A stretch of DNA of 64,000 nt from JBGSUZ01 sp963677505 (lineage in GTDB: Bacteria > Bacillota > Clostridia > Peptostreptococcales > Acidaminobacteraceae), in the NCBI GenBank assembly GCA_963677505.2, contig CAXXWB010000017.1:62001-126000 (forward strand). Direction: 5' to 3'. Of the stretch, positions 17,652 through 26,798 are shown one piece after another. How positions within the stretch are numbered: position 1 is the first letter of the stretch; each line of letters begins with the position of its first letter. The notes beneath the pieces are model-generated. The model searched no databases. It was not told where the DNA came from and saw only the letters and a program-made list of their open reading frames with translations. The position numbers and the translations under genes were made by a program.

Positions 17652-17993
17652 TTATTTAATTTCTCTTTGATAATCGTCAATGTATGAGCTGAGTACACTT
17701 GCCAATCCTACAAACTCACATCCGTAGAAGAATAATTTTTCCTTTTCCTCTTTGCGAATAATCTTTAATACGCCAAAAAAATGTTTTTCATCGTCAATGG
17801 TGATGTGGGCGTTGAAATAGTAATTGAGAGGTAATTCATGTAGTGCTTCAAAGCCAATGCCAGTCTTAGAAATATTCTGAACAACAATACTTTCGTTAAT
17901 ACCCTCTAAAATATCATGATCCTGCCTATATAATGATTCAATTCTTAAACTAATATCTACTGGAAGCCTGTCTGCAACTCTTCGCTCACTCAT
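17652..17993 (-). CDS. PilZ domain protein (c-di-GMP receptor candidate)
   Basis: This single-domain protein of 113 residues has the two c-di-GMP-binding elements of PilZ: RRVADR near residues 4-9 (RxxxR type) and NISKTGIGF near residue 44 (D/N-x-S-x-x-G). The downstream gene in genome order is a response regulator with an HD-GYP phosphodiesterase-type domain, so both may belong to c-di-GMP signalling in this strain. It is probably monocistronic, sharing the bidirectional terminator with sulP. Confidence 0.88.
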   Translation of the reverse strand: MSERRVADRLPVDISLRIESLYRQDHDILEGINESIVVQNISKTGIGFEALHELPLNYYFNAHITIDDEKHFFGVLKIIRKEEKEKLFFYGCEFVGLASVLSSYIDDYQREIK

Positions 17994-18038
17994 TCGATCA
18001 CCTCATCATAATATTGAACTCGCTATAATTATAACACA

Positions 18039-19603
18039 TCAATCTGGATATTGTTGTTTAATTTCGTTAAGGCTTTCCAAATTTTCAAATAGTAATTCTA
18101 CCAGTCTAGGGTCAAAACATTTTTCCAGACTGTTCTTTCATATAATCTAGAATTTCGACTTCTGACCAAGCATCTTTATAAACCCGTTTATGCCCCAAGG
18201 CGTCAAAAACGTCTGCCACAGAGGTAATTCTCCCCAAAAGCTGAATGTCCTCGCCTGAAATACCATTAGGGTAACCCGTTCCATCCCATCTTTCATGATG
18301 TTGCATGGCAATGGTTGCCGCAGTTTTCATGATATTTCTTCCCGATTGCTTCAATATCTCAAAACCAATCTGGGTGTGGGACTTAATGATTTCAAACTCC
18401 TCAGTGGTCAATTTTCCTGGTTTGTTCAAAATATGGTCTGGTATGCCTATTTTACCAATGTCATGCATGGGTGAAGCCAGTCTTAGCAAATTGGATTCTT
18501 CTTCGGAAAGACCCGCCGCTACACTGAGAATATAAGAATATTCTGCAACCCGTCTTACGTGATTAGCCGTTTCTTTAGAGCGGGTCTCAACAATTTCGCC
18601 TAAGGTAAAGATTACTTCTCTCTGCGTGTCAATAATTTCATCGTTTAAGAAAATATTGTCAAATCCAATGGAGAGATTCGAGGAAAACGTCTGTAGTAAA
18701 TACCGGTCAAATTCGTTGAAGTTACGATTGCCCTCAATATAGAAAATGAGTTCAAATCGATCACTGGCATCATATTTTGCAAGCAATTTATGATTCAAGA
18801 AACAGCATTCATTAATGCCGACTTCATTGTATTTTTCTTTAATAAATTCATTGGCCTCAGTCAGTTCAATAGACAAACCTAAATGATTGGTGTATTCCCC
18901 TACTGCACTAATGATTTCATATTCACCAGACTTTTTAAGCGCAATAAAACCAGAGCCTCTATAATCTGTCCGATCTGGATCGATTGCCAAGAAGCTCTAT
19001 GGTACTTTGAAGTGCCGATTGAGAAAATTTTCCAATTGTTTTCTCAACAAATAGAACCCTTGTAGACTTAACAATATGTTCAAGACCAATTCGATTAAAC
19101 TCAATGGTCTTCATATCTTTAAATGCTCGAAGGGAAGCTATCATCGACGTATATAGTTTTTGTACCGTTAATTCAGTTTTAGACTTATAGTCATTAATGT
19201 CATAATGTCTTATCACATCTTCTTCAGGCGCTTGTCCTGGCTGCCCCGTTCGAAGGATAATCCTGACGAATGGATTAGAAAGCTCTTCTCTAATCTTTTT
19301 GACAACTTCTAAGCCACTGTTGTCTCTTTCCATGACAACATCAAGGAGCAGAATTGCAATATCCGAGTGTTCCTTCATCATGGCAATGGTTTCAGAGCCT
19401 GAATAGGCACTTAATAGTTCTAGCTTTCTGCCATCAAATTCAAATTTTTTAAGCACCATTTTAGTCATTGCATGAACTTCTTCTTCATCATCAGCAATGA
19501 GTACCTTCCAGCTCCCTGGGCTTGCAGCGATAACGTGATCAGAACTTGCAATGATATGCTTTTCTTGTGCTTCTTCGTTTGCGAATAAGAGATCGTCGTT
19601 CAC
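18039..19603 (-). pseudogene. Response regulator with DUF3369 and HD-GYP domains, two frameshifts
   Basis: The gene starts at 19603 with a CheY-like receiver (LIADDEEEV; LLLDVVMERD; K in DYKSK), continues into DUF3369 and ends in an HD-GYP phosphodiesterase-type domain (MHDIGKIGIPDH; GTGYPNGISGEDI). The frame breaks at about 18989-18994 and again in an A5 run at 18120-18124. Removing one base at each point restores QSTIELLAIDPDRTDYRG and then GKCFDPRLVELLFENLESL up to a stop at 18039. No in-frame nonsense codon is seen, so sequencing error and recent inactivation are both possible. The intact product would degrade c-di-GMP under phosphorelay control. Confidence 0.82.
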
Positions 19604-19673
19604 TGCAATTCCTCCTAATCAAATTGACTTATGATGCTTTATTGAATACCCAAAGAAATGAACAATATTCAAA

Positions 19674-19702
19674 AAGCCTACTTAGGAAACCTAAGTAGGC
19701 TT
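19674..19702 (-). terminator. Terminator after pyruvate carboxylase
   Basis: A perfect 13-bp stem (19674-19686 with 19690-19702) with a 3-nt loop is followed on the minus strand by TTTTT, 27 bp beyond the pyc stop. Confidence 0.95.
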
Positions 19703-19728
19703 AATAAGGTCTCTCATATAAAGATACC

Positions 19729-22700
19729 CTATTTGAGTGTAATAATCAATTCTCCAGCTTTAAGCGGCGTCAATTCATTAACGTGAACACTAAGGACGGT
19801 TCCCGCTACAGGTGCTGTAATAACCGTTTCCATTTTCATGGCTTCAATGATGGCAATGGATTGATTTTCCTCAACTTTATCACCAACACCTACCAAAACT
19901 TTTGTCAATGTTCCTGGAATAGAGGAGCCAATTTCAAGAGGATTATTTAAATCTGCCAACACCACAGTGGCACGTTCTTCCACAACACGGCTTGCTTTGT
20001 CTTTGATTTCAACCTCTCTCCTATTGCTGTTGACTTCAAAGATGACCCTTCTGGTGCCGTAATCTGTCATTTTGCTGATTTCAAGAAGTTTAATTGCCAG
20101 TATTTTGCCTTCTTCTAAATGAACATCTCCCGTTTCTCCTTCCGAAATACCGTGGAAGAAGATTGCAGAACGCATTTTTGATAAATCACCGTTTTGACTG
20201 ACGTAATTCAAATAATCTTCAAATACTTTTGGATAGAGGGCATAACTAATCAATTCCTCTTCGGTGAAGGGACGACCATATTTAGCCTCTAGCATTTCCT
20301 TATGACCTTCAAAGTCTTCTGGTTCAAGAAGTTCACCAGGTCGACATTCAATGGCCTTTTCCCCTTTAAGTACTAATTTTTGCAAGTCTTTAGGGAAACC
20401 ACCTTGAGGCTGTCCCATCATTCCGCCAAAGTAAGACACGACAGAATCTGGATACGCCATGTCGGCACCCTTTTGAAGTATATTATTTTCATCTAAGCCA
20501 TTTTGAATCATAAAGATGGCCATATCGCCAACAGCTTTACTTGAAGGTGTTACCTTTACAATGTCTCCAAACATGTTGTTCACTGTCTTGTACATTTCTT
20601 TGACTTCATTGAAGCGATGACCTAGTCCAAAGCTTTCCACTTGAGGTTTTAAGTTGGAATATTGACCCCCTGGAATTTCGTATTTATAGATTTCTGCCGT
20701 ACTGGCTTTTAGGTCTGTTTCAAATTGTCCGTAGATTGGTCTTACATTTGACCAGTACTCATTGATTTTCTCAATGGAGCCTAAATCAACTTGAGTATCT
20801 CTTGCTGTATTTTTAAGAGCTGCAACCACTGAGTTTAGAGCTGGTTGTGAAGTTAACCCCGACATGGCATTAAAGGCTGTATCTACAATGTCTGCACCAG
20901 CTTCGGCCGCCATGAGAATGGTGGCTACACCGTTACCTGTCGTATCATGGGTATGAATGTGGATTGGCATATCCACGGCTTCTTTTAAAGTACTTACCAG
21001 CTTATAAGCCGCATAAGGCTTGAGCAGCGCCGACATGTCTTTAATGGCTAAAATATGAGCCCCTGTCTTTTCAATCTCTTTTGCCATGTCAACATAATAC
21101 TGCAAGCTGTATTTATCTCTTCTATCGTCTAAAATATCGCCAGTGTAACAAATGCAGGCTTCCGCTACTTTTCCTGTTTTGAGAACTTCATCAATAGCCA
21201 CTTCCATGCCCTTTAACCAGTTCAGGGAGTCGAATATTCTAAAGACATCTATCCCGTTGCTGGCAGATTTTTGAATCAAAGCACGGACCACATTGTCTGG
21301 GTAATTTTTATAACCCACGCCGTTTGCACCTCTAATCAGCATTTGGAAAAGGATGTTAGGAATACGTTCTCTGAGAAGTTTTAATCTTTCCCATGGGTCT
21401 TCATGAAGGAATCTGTAGGCCACGTCGAAGGTAGCGCCACCCCACATTTCCAAGGAGAATAAATCCGAAGCCAAGTTAGAGGTTGCTCTAGCAACACGGG
21501 TCATATCATTGGTTCTGAGTCTGGTTGCCATTAAGGATTGGTGAGCGTCTCTCATAGTGGTGTCGGTAAGGAGCAGTTTATTTTGACCTTTGATCCACTT
21601 TACTAAACCTTCAGCGCCTTGGTCATCTAAAATATTTTTAGTGCCATAAAGGACTTTTGTTGTATCGTACTTAGGCGATTTTGCTACATCAAAATCAAAT
21701 TTTTCCCCTTCTCTTTCATTGACAACTTTATTGCCAATGTAGTTGAGGACTCTAAGCTCCACATCGGCCTTAGGTCGAATGTCGAACAAATCTTTATTTT
21801 CAGCTATAAAGCCTGTATCACAAGCACCTCTTTGGAACACTTCATGATTGAGAACATTTATCAAGAATCCTGTATTGGTTTTAACCCCTTCAACCCGAAT
21901 TTCTTTAATGGATCTTATTTGCTTACGGATAGCGTCTTCAAATGTTCTTGACCAAGCGGTGCTCTTAACCAAAAGGCTGTCATAGTAAGGGCTAATTTCT
22001 GCCCCTGTAAAACCATTTCCACCGTCTAAGCGAATCCCAAAACCGCCGCCGGTTCTATATACATCCATTTTTCCCGTGTCTGGTGCAAAGTGATTAATTG
22101 GGTCTTCTGTTGTTATACGGCACTGAATGGCGTAACCATTCAAGTGGATGGATTCTTGGTTAGGTATGCCAATTTCGGGGCTGTCTAAAGAATAGCCTTC
22201 CGCTACTAAAATTTGTGCCTGTACCAAGTCCACCCCAGTAACCATTTCAGTTACGGTGTGCTCAACTTGAATTCTTGGGTTCATTTCTATGAAGTAATGT
22301 TTGCCGTCTTGATCCACTAAAAATTCGCAAGTCCCTGCATTTTGGTAATTTACCGCCTGAGCAATTTTAAGGGCATCTGCGCAAATTGTACTTCTTTGGG
22401 CTTCTGTTAAGCAAAGGGCTGGTGAAAATTCGATGAGTTTCTGATGCCTTCTTTGAATAGAACAGTCCCTCTCATAGAGATGAACCAAATTCCCATGGCT
22501 GTCCCCTAAGACTTGTACTTCAATGTGTTTCGGTTTATCCAAATATTTTTCAACGAAGACATCTTCAATACCGAAAGCTTTTTTTGCTTCGCTTTTGGCG
22601 CTATGGAAAGAAGTCAACAGTTCATCTTCTGAATTGACAATTCTCATGCCTCTACCGCCGCCGCCTGCAGAAGCTTTTAAAATAATAGGATAGCCTGCTC

Positions 22701-23166
22701 TTCTAGCAAATTCAATGGCTTCCTCGTCAGTTTCAATTGGTTTTTCTACCCCTGGAATAACTGGTACATTGGCCTTAATAGCCACTTGTTTACTTTTGAT
22801 TTTATCTCCTAGCTGATTCATCATATTCACATCTGGTCCAATGAACACAATGCCCGCTTCTTCACATTTTTTAACGAACTCAGGATTCTCCGACAAGAAA
22901 CCATAACCTGGATGAATGGCGTCTACGCCCTTCTTCACAGCCAACTTTATGATCTCATCAATATCTAAATAGGCCGCAACTGGTCCTTTGTTCTTGCCAA
23001 TCAAGTAAGACTCATCTGCTTTTAGACGAAATAAAGCATTTTTATCTTCTGCTGTATAAATAGCTACACTTCTAATACCCAGTTCTGCACAAGCTCTGAA
23101 GACGCGGATTGCTATCTCTCCGCGGTTGGCAACAAGTACCTTTTGAAACTTTTGCACTGCTTTCAT
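19729..23166 (-). CDS. pyc: Pyruvate carboxylase
   Basis: The 1145-residue biotin enzyme converts pyruvate, bicarbonate and ATP to oxaloacetate. Domains in order are biotin carboxylase (residues 1-455, ATP-grasp loop KASAGGGGRGMR, HRRHQKLIE-type region), carboxyltransferase (about 530-800, metal site LLTDTTMRDAHQSLMATR and HIHTHDTTGNG), the PYC-associated domain, and the biotinyl domain with IEAMKMETVI near residue 1112. The length matches single-chain Pyc. It is a single-gene unit with a strong terminator and supplies anaplerotic oxaloacetate in the cytoplasm. Confidence 0.97.
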   Translation of the reverse strand: MKAVQKFQKVLVANRGEIAIRVFRACAELGIRSVAIYTAEDKNALFRLKADESYLIGKNKGPVAAYLDIDEIIKLAVKKGVDAIHPGYGFLSENPEFVKKCEEAGIVFIGPDVNMMNQLGDKIKSKQVAIKANVPVIPGVEKPIETDEEAIEFARRAGYPIILKASAGGGGRGMRIVNSEDELLTSFHSAKSEAKKAFGIEDVFVEKYLDKPKHIEVQVLGDSHGNLVHLYERDCSIQRRHQKLIEFSPALCLTEAQRSTICADALKIAQAVNYQNAGTCEFLVDQDGKHYFIEMNPRIQVEHTVTEMVTGVDLVQAQILVAEGYSLDSPEIGIPNQESIHLNGYAIQCRITTEDPINHFAPDTGKMDVYRTGGGFGIRLDGGNGFTGAEISPYYDSLLVKSTAWSRTFEDAIRKQIRSIKEIRVEGVKTNTGFLINVLNHEVFQRGACDTGFIAENKDLFDIRPKADVELRVLNYIGNKVVNEREGEKFDFDVAKSPKYDTTKVLYGTKNILDDQGAEGLVKWIKGQNKLLLTDTTMRDAHQSLMATRLRTNDMTRVARATSNLASDLFSLEMWGGATFDVAYRFLHEDPWERLKLLRERIPNILFQMLIRGANGVGYKNYPDNVVRALIQKSASNGIDVFRIFDSLNWLKGMEVAIDEVLKTGKVAEACICYTGDILDDRRDKYSLQYYVDMAKEIEKTGAHILAIKDMSALLKPYAAYKLVSTLKEAVDMPIHIHTHDTTGNGVATILMAAEAGADIVDTAFNAMSGLTSQPALNSVVAALKNTARDTQVDLGSIEKINEYWSNVRPIYGQFETDLKASTAEIYKYEIPGGQYSNLKPQVESFGLGHRFNEVKEMYKTVNNMFGDIVKVTPSSKAVGDMAIFMIQNGLDENNILQKGADMAYPDSVVSYFGGMMGQPQGGFPKDLQKLVLKGEKAIECRPGELLEPEDFEGHKEMLEAKYGRPFTEEELISYALYPKVFEDYLNYVSQNGDLSKMRSAIFFHGISEGETGDVHLEEGKILAIKLLEISKMTDYGTRRVIFEVNSNRREVEIKDKASRVVEERATVVLADLNNPLEIGSSIPGTLTKVLVGVGDKVEENQSIAIIEAMKMETVITAPVAGTVLSVHVNELTPLKAGELIITLK

Positions 23167-23339
23167 ATCGCTTCTCCCTACCTTTCACTTTGCCAGACAG
23201 ATTCATTATTGTTCGCTATCACTTAATTAAATAAATTATATTCAACGATAACTTAATAAATCAAACTTTTTAAACTACTATACCATATATTATTCTTAAT
23301 GCAAGGGATGAAAGGTAACAATTTGTGAACAATACAAAA

Positions 23340-23366
23340 AAAAATCCGAACAATATTCGGATTTTT
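23340..23366 (-). terminator. Terminator after the RCC1 gene
   Basis: AAAATCCGAA (23341-23350) pairs with TTCGGATTTT (23356-23365) around a 5-nt loop, followed by T-rich sequence on the minus strand. Confidence 0.9.
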
Positions 23367-23405
23367 GAAATATTTTATGAAATTTATATAGCGCTAGTGA
23401 AAGCA

Positions 23406-25058
23406 TTAAACAAGGTCATCTATATGGGTTTCTTCTTTCTTTAAGATCATTTCTTCAAAATCTGAAGCCCCGTACATATAGCGAAGCACACGTTCATCTG
23501 CTGTAAGCAGGTAAATATACCGATCTGCAATTGCAATACTTTTTGCCATTGGCAATTGATCAAGATGCTTAGGTCTTTCTGGGAAGCTATCATTGAGGAC
23601 ATGAGATTGCCCCCAAGTGTAGGTATTTCCGTATTTGTCTAGGGCAACTGCATAATTAGAATAGGTTTTTATATCTACAATATTCTTTAACCCGCTAATT
23701 TCAACAGGAAATAGAACTTCATGCTGACCCACGATGCCTAACTGATACTTGGCATTGTCTCCCCATCCAAAAACCGCGCCATGCTGATCTATGGCAAAAC
23801 TGAAATTTTTACCCGCTATAGCTTTGTCAATGTTCTTCAGCGTCGTGAGATTGACCTCAGAGAATCTGCTCTTAAAGCCCAGACCCAATTGCCCATCTTC
23901 ATTGCCACCCCAGCTGTAGACCGTTCCATCCTGTCTGACTGCCAACCCGTGAGTATGCCCCATGGATATGTGCTTAATTTCCGAAAGTCCTTCAACCAGC
24001 ATAGGCATGTCTTTACTTCCAGATCGTTCAGATCCTAGTTGTACGTGTTGGTTGTCTCCCCAAGTATAAACCACACCCGTGGATTCTAGGGCTGCACTAA
24101 AGGTTTCCCCTGCACTGATTTGAATAATATTTTTTATGCCCCATATTTCCTTAGCCACTTTTTGGTCAGACTTTGAGCCTGTTCCCAGTTGTCCCATATC
24201 GTTTGCACCCACTGCATAAACGGTTCCGTGAATCTTTCTAAAGAGGGTATGGGTGTCTGTCGCTTCTATTTGCACAACAGAATTCAAAAAAGGAATCATT
24301 TCTCTGTCCCTATAAGGGGTGATATTCCCCGTTCCCAATTGTCCGTTGTCATTTGTGCCTTGGCCGTCTACTCTCCCATCTCTATGAATGACAAATAAAG
24401 ATGTGCCACCAGCCGCAACCCCTACAATGCCTTCCTCGCGCTTTACCACCAGCTTCTTTTGTGCAGAAGGCGACCAACGGCCTTTATTGTCTCTAATTTT
24501 CAACTTAACCATGTACTCACCAGGCAAATCGTAAATAGGTAACAGCTTGTCCCATTTGTATTCGAGAATCTCTCCGTCTACAGCTTTGCACTCTGTAGTA
24601 TCCCAGTGAACACAAGTCATCGTGGTAACAACATCAGGGTAAATTTTAAAGGCAGCTACAGGCTCAAAATCCTTTTCATCTTTCTTAGTATTCAAAGTAT
24701 TGAAGCTCAAATAGAGTTGGTTTTGTATGGCGTAGGAATCCCCACCAACAGATTTTACAATTTCATCTACGTCTGGGATGTCATTGCCCACCGTGATCAG
24801 AAATTTTTCATCTGAACTGAGTCTATACCGTTCCCAATCCACTTTTTGACCGGGTTCCAAGTACTTACTCAATAATTTGAAATCCTGAACAAGTCCAAGA
24901 TTATCCTTGCGGTATTTAATAAGCGCGCCTTTAATGACCCCGTAATCTACCATAATATCCCGTGTCGATTTTTTTTCAGCGCCACCTTTTGATGTGAATA
25001 CGGCAACACCCGCTGCAATCACTGAGGCAATAACAAAACCACTAATTTCTAAAATCAA
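23406..25058 (-). CDS. Membrane-anchored RCC1-repeat protein
   Basis: The 550-residue protein has an N-terminal hydrophobic anchor (residues 5-22), a short helical region and a PKD-like beta domain (about 130-205, ending YDLPGEYMVKLKIRDNKGRW). At least five RCC1 repeats follow (about 215-500) with G-x-N-x-x-G-Q-L-G-x-G cores, for example GTNDNGQLGTGN, GANDMGQLGTGS and GGNEDGQLGLG. RCC1 propellers are protein-interaction platforms. In bacteria they are usually secreted or surface proteins of unknown function. It lies 64 bp downstream of folD, possibly in the same transcript. Confidence 0.85.
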   Translation of the reverse strand: MILEISGFVIASVIAAGVAVFTSKGGAEKKSTRDIMVDYGVIKGALIKYRKDNLGLVQDFKLLSKYLEPGQKVDWERYRLSSDEKFLITVGNDIPDVDEIVKSVGGDSYAIQNQLYLSFNTLNTKKDEKDFEPVAAFKIYPDVVTTMTCVHWDTTECKAVDGEILEYKWDKLLPIYDLPGEYMVKLKIRDNKGRWSPSAQKKLVVKREEGIVGVAAGGTSLFVIHRDGRVDGQGTNDNGQLGTGNITPYRDREMIPFLNSVVQIEATDTHTLFRKIHGTVYAVGANDMGQLGTGSKSDQKVAKEIWGIKNIIQISAGETFSAALESTGVVYTWGDNQHVQLGSERSGSKDMPMLVEGLSEIKHISMGHTHGLAVRQDGTVYSWGGNEDGQLGLGFKSRFSEVNLTTLKNIDKAIAGKNFSFAIDQHGAVFGWGDNAKYQLGIVGQHEVLFPVEISGLKNIVDIKTYSNYAVALDKYGNTYTWGQSHVLNDSFPERPKHLDQLPMAKSIAIADRYIYLLTADERVLRYMYGASDFEEMILKKEETHIDDLV

Positions 25059-25122
25059 ACCCTATCACCCCATCATTCCTTGTTGCTCATATACCAAAAT
25101 ACCTTTTCATCTTAACAATGCA

Positions 25123-25974
25123 TTAAAACTTTATGCCATTTTGTTGACTGCAAGCTTTAACCGTATTGTACATCAACATAGCAATTGTAGTTGTACCAAC
25201 ACCGCCAGGTACTGGTGTCATCATCTCAGCAACTTCTTTTACACCTTCAAAATCAACATCTCCAACGATTTTTCCATCTTCGCTGTGTATACCCACATCG
25301 ATTACAATGGCTCCCGCCTTAACCATATCCGCTTTTACAAATCGTTTTTGACCAAGCGCTGCAACAATCACATCCGCTCTTTTCATAACTTCTGTAAGAT
25401 TACTTGTTTTCGAATGACAAATGGTCACGGTCGCATTCTTTTGAAGCATTAACTGCGCCGCAGGCTTGCCAACAATATTACTTCTTCCCAATACTACAAC
25501 TTCTTTGCCTGTTAAATCAATTTCTTCGACTTCAAGCATTTTAAAAACGCCGTAAGGTGTACACGGCACTAAGCAGTCCACGCCTTGTGAAAGCTTCCCA
25601 GCATTGATAGGGTGGAAACCATCAATATCTTTTTCAGGGGCCATACGCTCTATAACCTTACGTTCATTAATATGCTTTGGAAGGGGTAATTGAATCAAAA
25701 TGCCATTAGTCCCCTTGTCTTGGTTTAACACATCCATTTCCTTTAAGAAAGCCTCTTCAGTAATGGTCTCTTCCAAAGAAATAACCTCTGCAAGAACCCC
25801 ATATTTTTCAGCATTTCTCGTTACCATGCCTACATAAGACATCGATGCAGGGTTTTCTCCCACGATGATTACCTTAAGGCCTGCCTTAATTCCCTTTTCA
25901 GCCAATCTATTAACTTGCTCTAAAACTTCTTGTTTAACGAATTCTGCAGTCTTCTTTCCCTCTAATAATCGCAT
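25123..25974 (-). CDS. folD: FolD (methylene-THF dehydrogenase/cyclohydrolase) variant lacking the catalytic lysine
   Basis: The 283-residue protein aligns along the full FolD family: ILIQLPLPKHI (Q/P loop), PEKDIDGFHPINAGKL, the Rossmann motif VVVLGRSNIVGKPAAQL and TPVPGGVGTTTIAML. The catalytic motif YxxxK, normally YVxxK near residue 50, reads YVGMV here (Y47 to V51). This leaves Val where the lysine essential for cyclohydrolase activity should be. The enzyme may therefore be dehydrogenase-only or have another role. An RCC1 gene follows. The start is behind GAGGAG-like sequence. Confidence 0.9.
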   Translation of the reverse strand: MRLLEGKKTAEFVKQEVLEQVNRLAEKGIKAGLKVIIVGENPASMSYVGMVTRNAEKYGVLAEVISLEETITEEAFLKEMDVLNQDKGTNGILIQLPLPKHINERKVIERMAPEKDIDGFHPINAGKLSQGVDCLVPCTPYGVFKMLEVEEIDLTGKEVVVLGRSNIVGKPAAQLMLQKNATVTICHSKTSNLTEVMKRADVIVAALGQKRFVKADMVKAGAIVIDVGIHSEDGKIVGDVDFEGVKEVAEMMTPVPGGVGTTTIAMLMYNTVKACSQQNGIKF

Positions 25975-26076
25975 AAGTTCTCCTCTAAATGAATTTAATT
26001 TTTAATAACATAATAAGTAAATAAAATTTTCTCTAACATATCTATTCTAAAGAATTTCCGAATTGTATGCAAGAAT

Positions 26077-26115
26077 AAAGCGACAGATACCAAATAATTA
26101 AGGTTCTGCCGCTTT
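26077..26115 (-). terminator. Terminator after the RDD gene
   Basis: AAAGCG (26077-26082) pairs with CGCTTT (26110-26115). Inner CAGA/TCTG-type pairs extend the stem imperfectly. It lies just past the minus-strand stop at 26119. Confidence 0.65.
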
Positions 26116-26118
26116 TTA

Positions 26119-26577
26119 TCAACCCTTTACATAAAAATCATCATCGTGCTCATCAAGTTCCTTCATTGGTACCTGAACCATCTCTACTACCATAGATCCA
26201 AAGATCATGTCATGCCAAGCTCGATTCTCATTGTCTACCATAATCCATATAAATCCGATGGCGAAAAATACCATTGAAATCCACTTGCCTAGACACTCTC
26301 TAAATAACATGTCTACAAATTTAAAATCTTTCCCCGTCCTTCGATTGACAACCTTCATATTCAAAACCAACTTGCCAATTGTAGTGGCACGGGTCATTAA
26401 GGCCAACTGAATCAATATAAGACTTGAAAAGCCTATTAAAAAGCCCAGTCCTTCGCCATACACATCTCCAAATATTTTTGTAACATTAGCCATATAAGCA
26501 ATAACCACTAAAATTTCAATGACAAATGCTAAGAAACGTTTGATCGGCGATGCTGGTTTTATTATAACGTTGTTCAT
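26119..26577 (-). CDS. RDD family membrane protein
   Basis: The 152-residue protein has three or four hydrophobic segments and the RDD pattern: PIKRFLAFVIEILVVIAYM at the first segment, TTIGKLVLNMKVVNRRTGK in the middle and NENRAWHDMIFGSMVV at the end. RDD proteins are poorly understood integral membrane proteins; a few relatives have been linked to ion exchange. ATG 26577 is chosen over the upstream TTG 26583 because it sits about 10 nt after AAGGTGG. It has its own terminator. Confidence 0.8.
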   Translation of the reverse strand: MNNVIIKPASPIKRFLAFVIEILVVIAYMANVTKIFGDVYGEGLGFLIGFSSLILIQLALMTRATTIGKLVLNMKVVNRRTGKDFKFVDMLFRECLGKWISMVFFAIGFIWIMVDNENRAWHDMIFGSMVVEMVQVPMKELDEHDDDFYVKG

Positions 26578-26720
26578 TGGCAATCGCCACCTTTCTATTT
26601 TCCTAGAATCGGCATTTATGATTACTTCATTCTTATGATTTTATTATATCGGCGAAGCCTTGAATAATCCTTATCAAAGTATTAAATTTATAAAAACTGC
26701 CTGTAAATTAATATAGAAAA

Positions 26721-26752
26721 AAGCCACCCTGACTATTATAATCGGGTGACTT
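26721..26752 (-). terminator. Terminator of the lipoprotein/two-component operon
   Basis: AAG-x-CACCC-x-GA pairs with TC-GGGTG-ACTT (26721-26732 with 26742-26752). The flanking AAAAAA becomes a T-run on the minus strand. Confidence 0.8.
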
Positions 26753-26798
26753 CATATTAGCAAATTACGTTAAATTAATATCATTCTTTCTAGGAGAA

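Noticed and set aside
24950..25058. Prepilin-like N-terminus of the RCC1 protein
   Set aside because: The hydrophobic stretch follows a glycine, but the conserved Glu at +5 and the preceding basic leader are missing. A plain membrane anchor explains it better.
24994..25452. Plus-strand ORF of 152 codons across the folD 3' end
   Set aside because: It is antisense to folD and the RCC1 start, has an unusual composition with no domain, and has no ribosome site.
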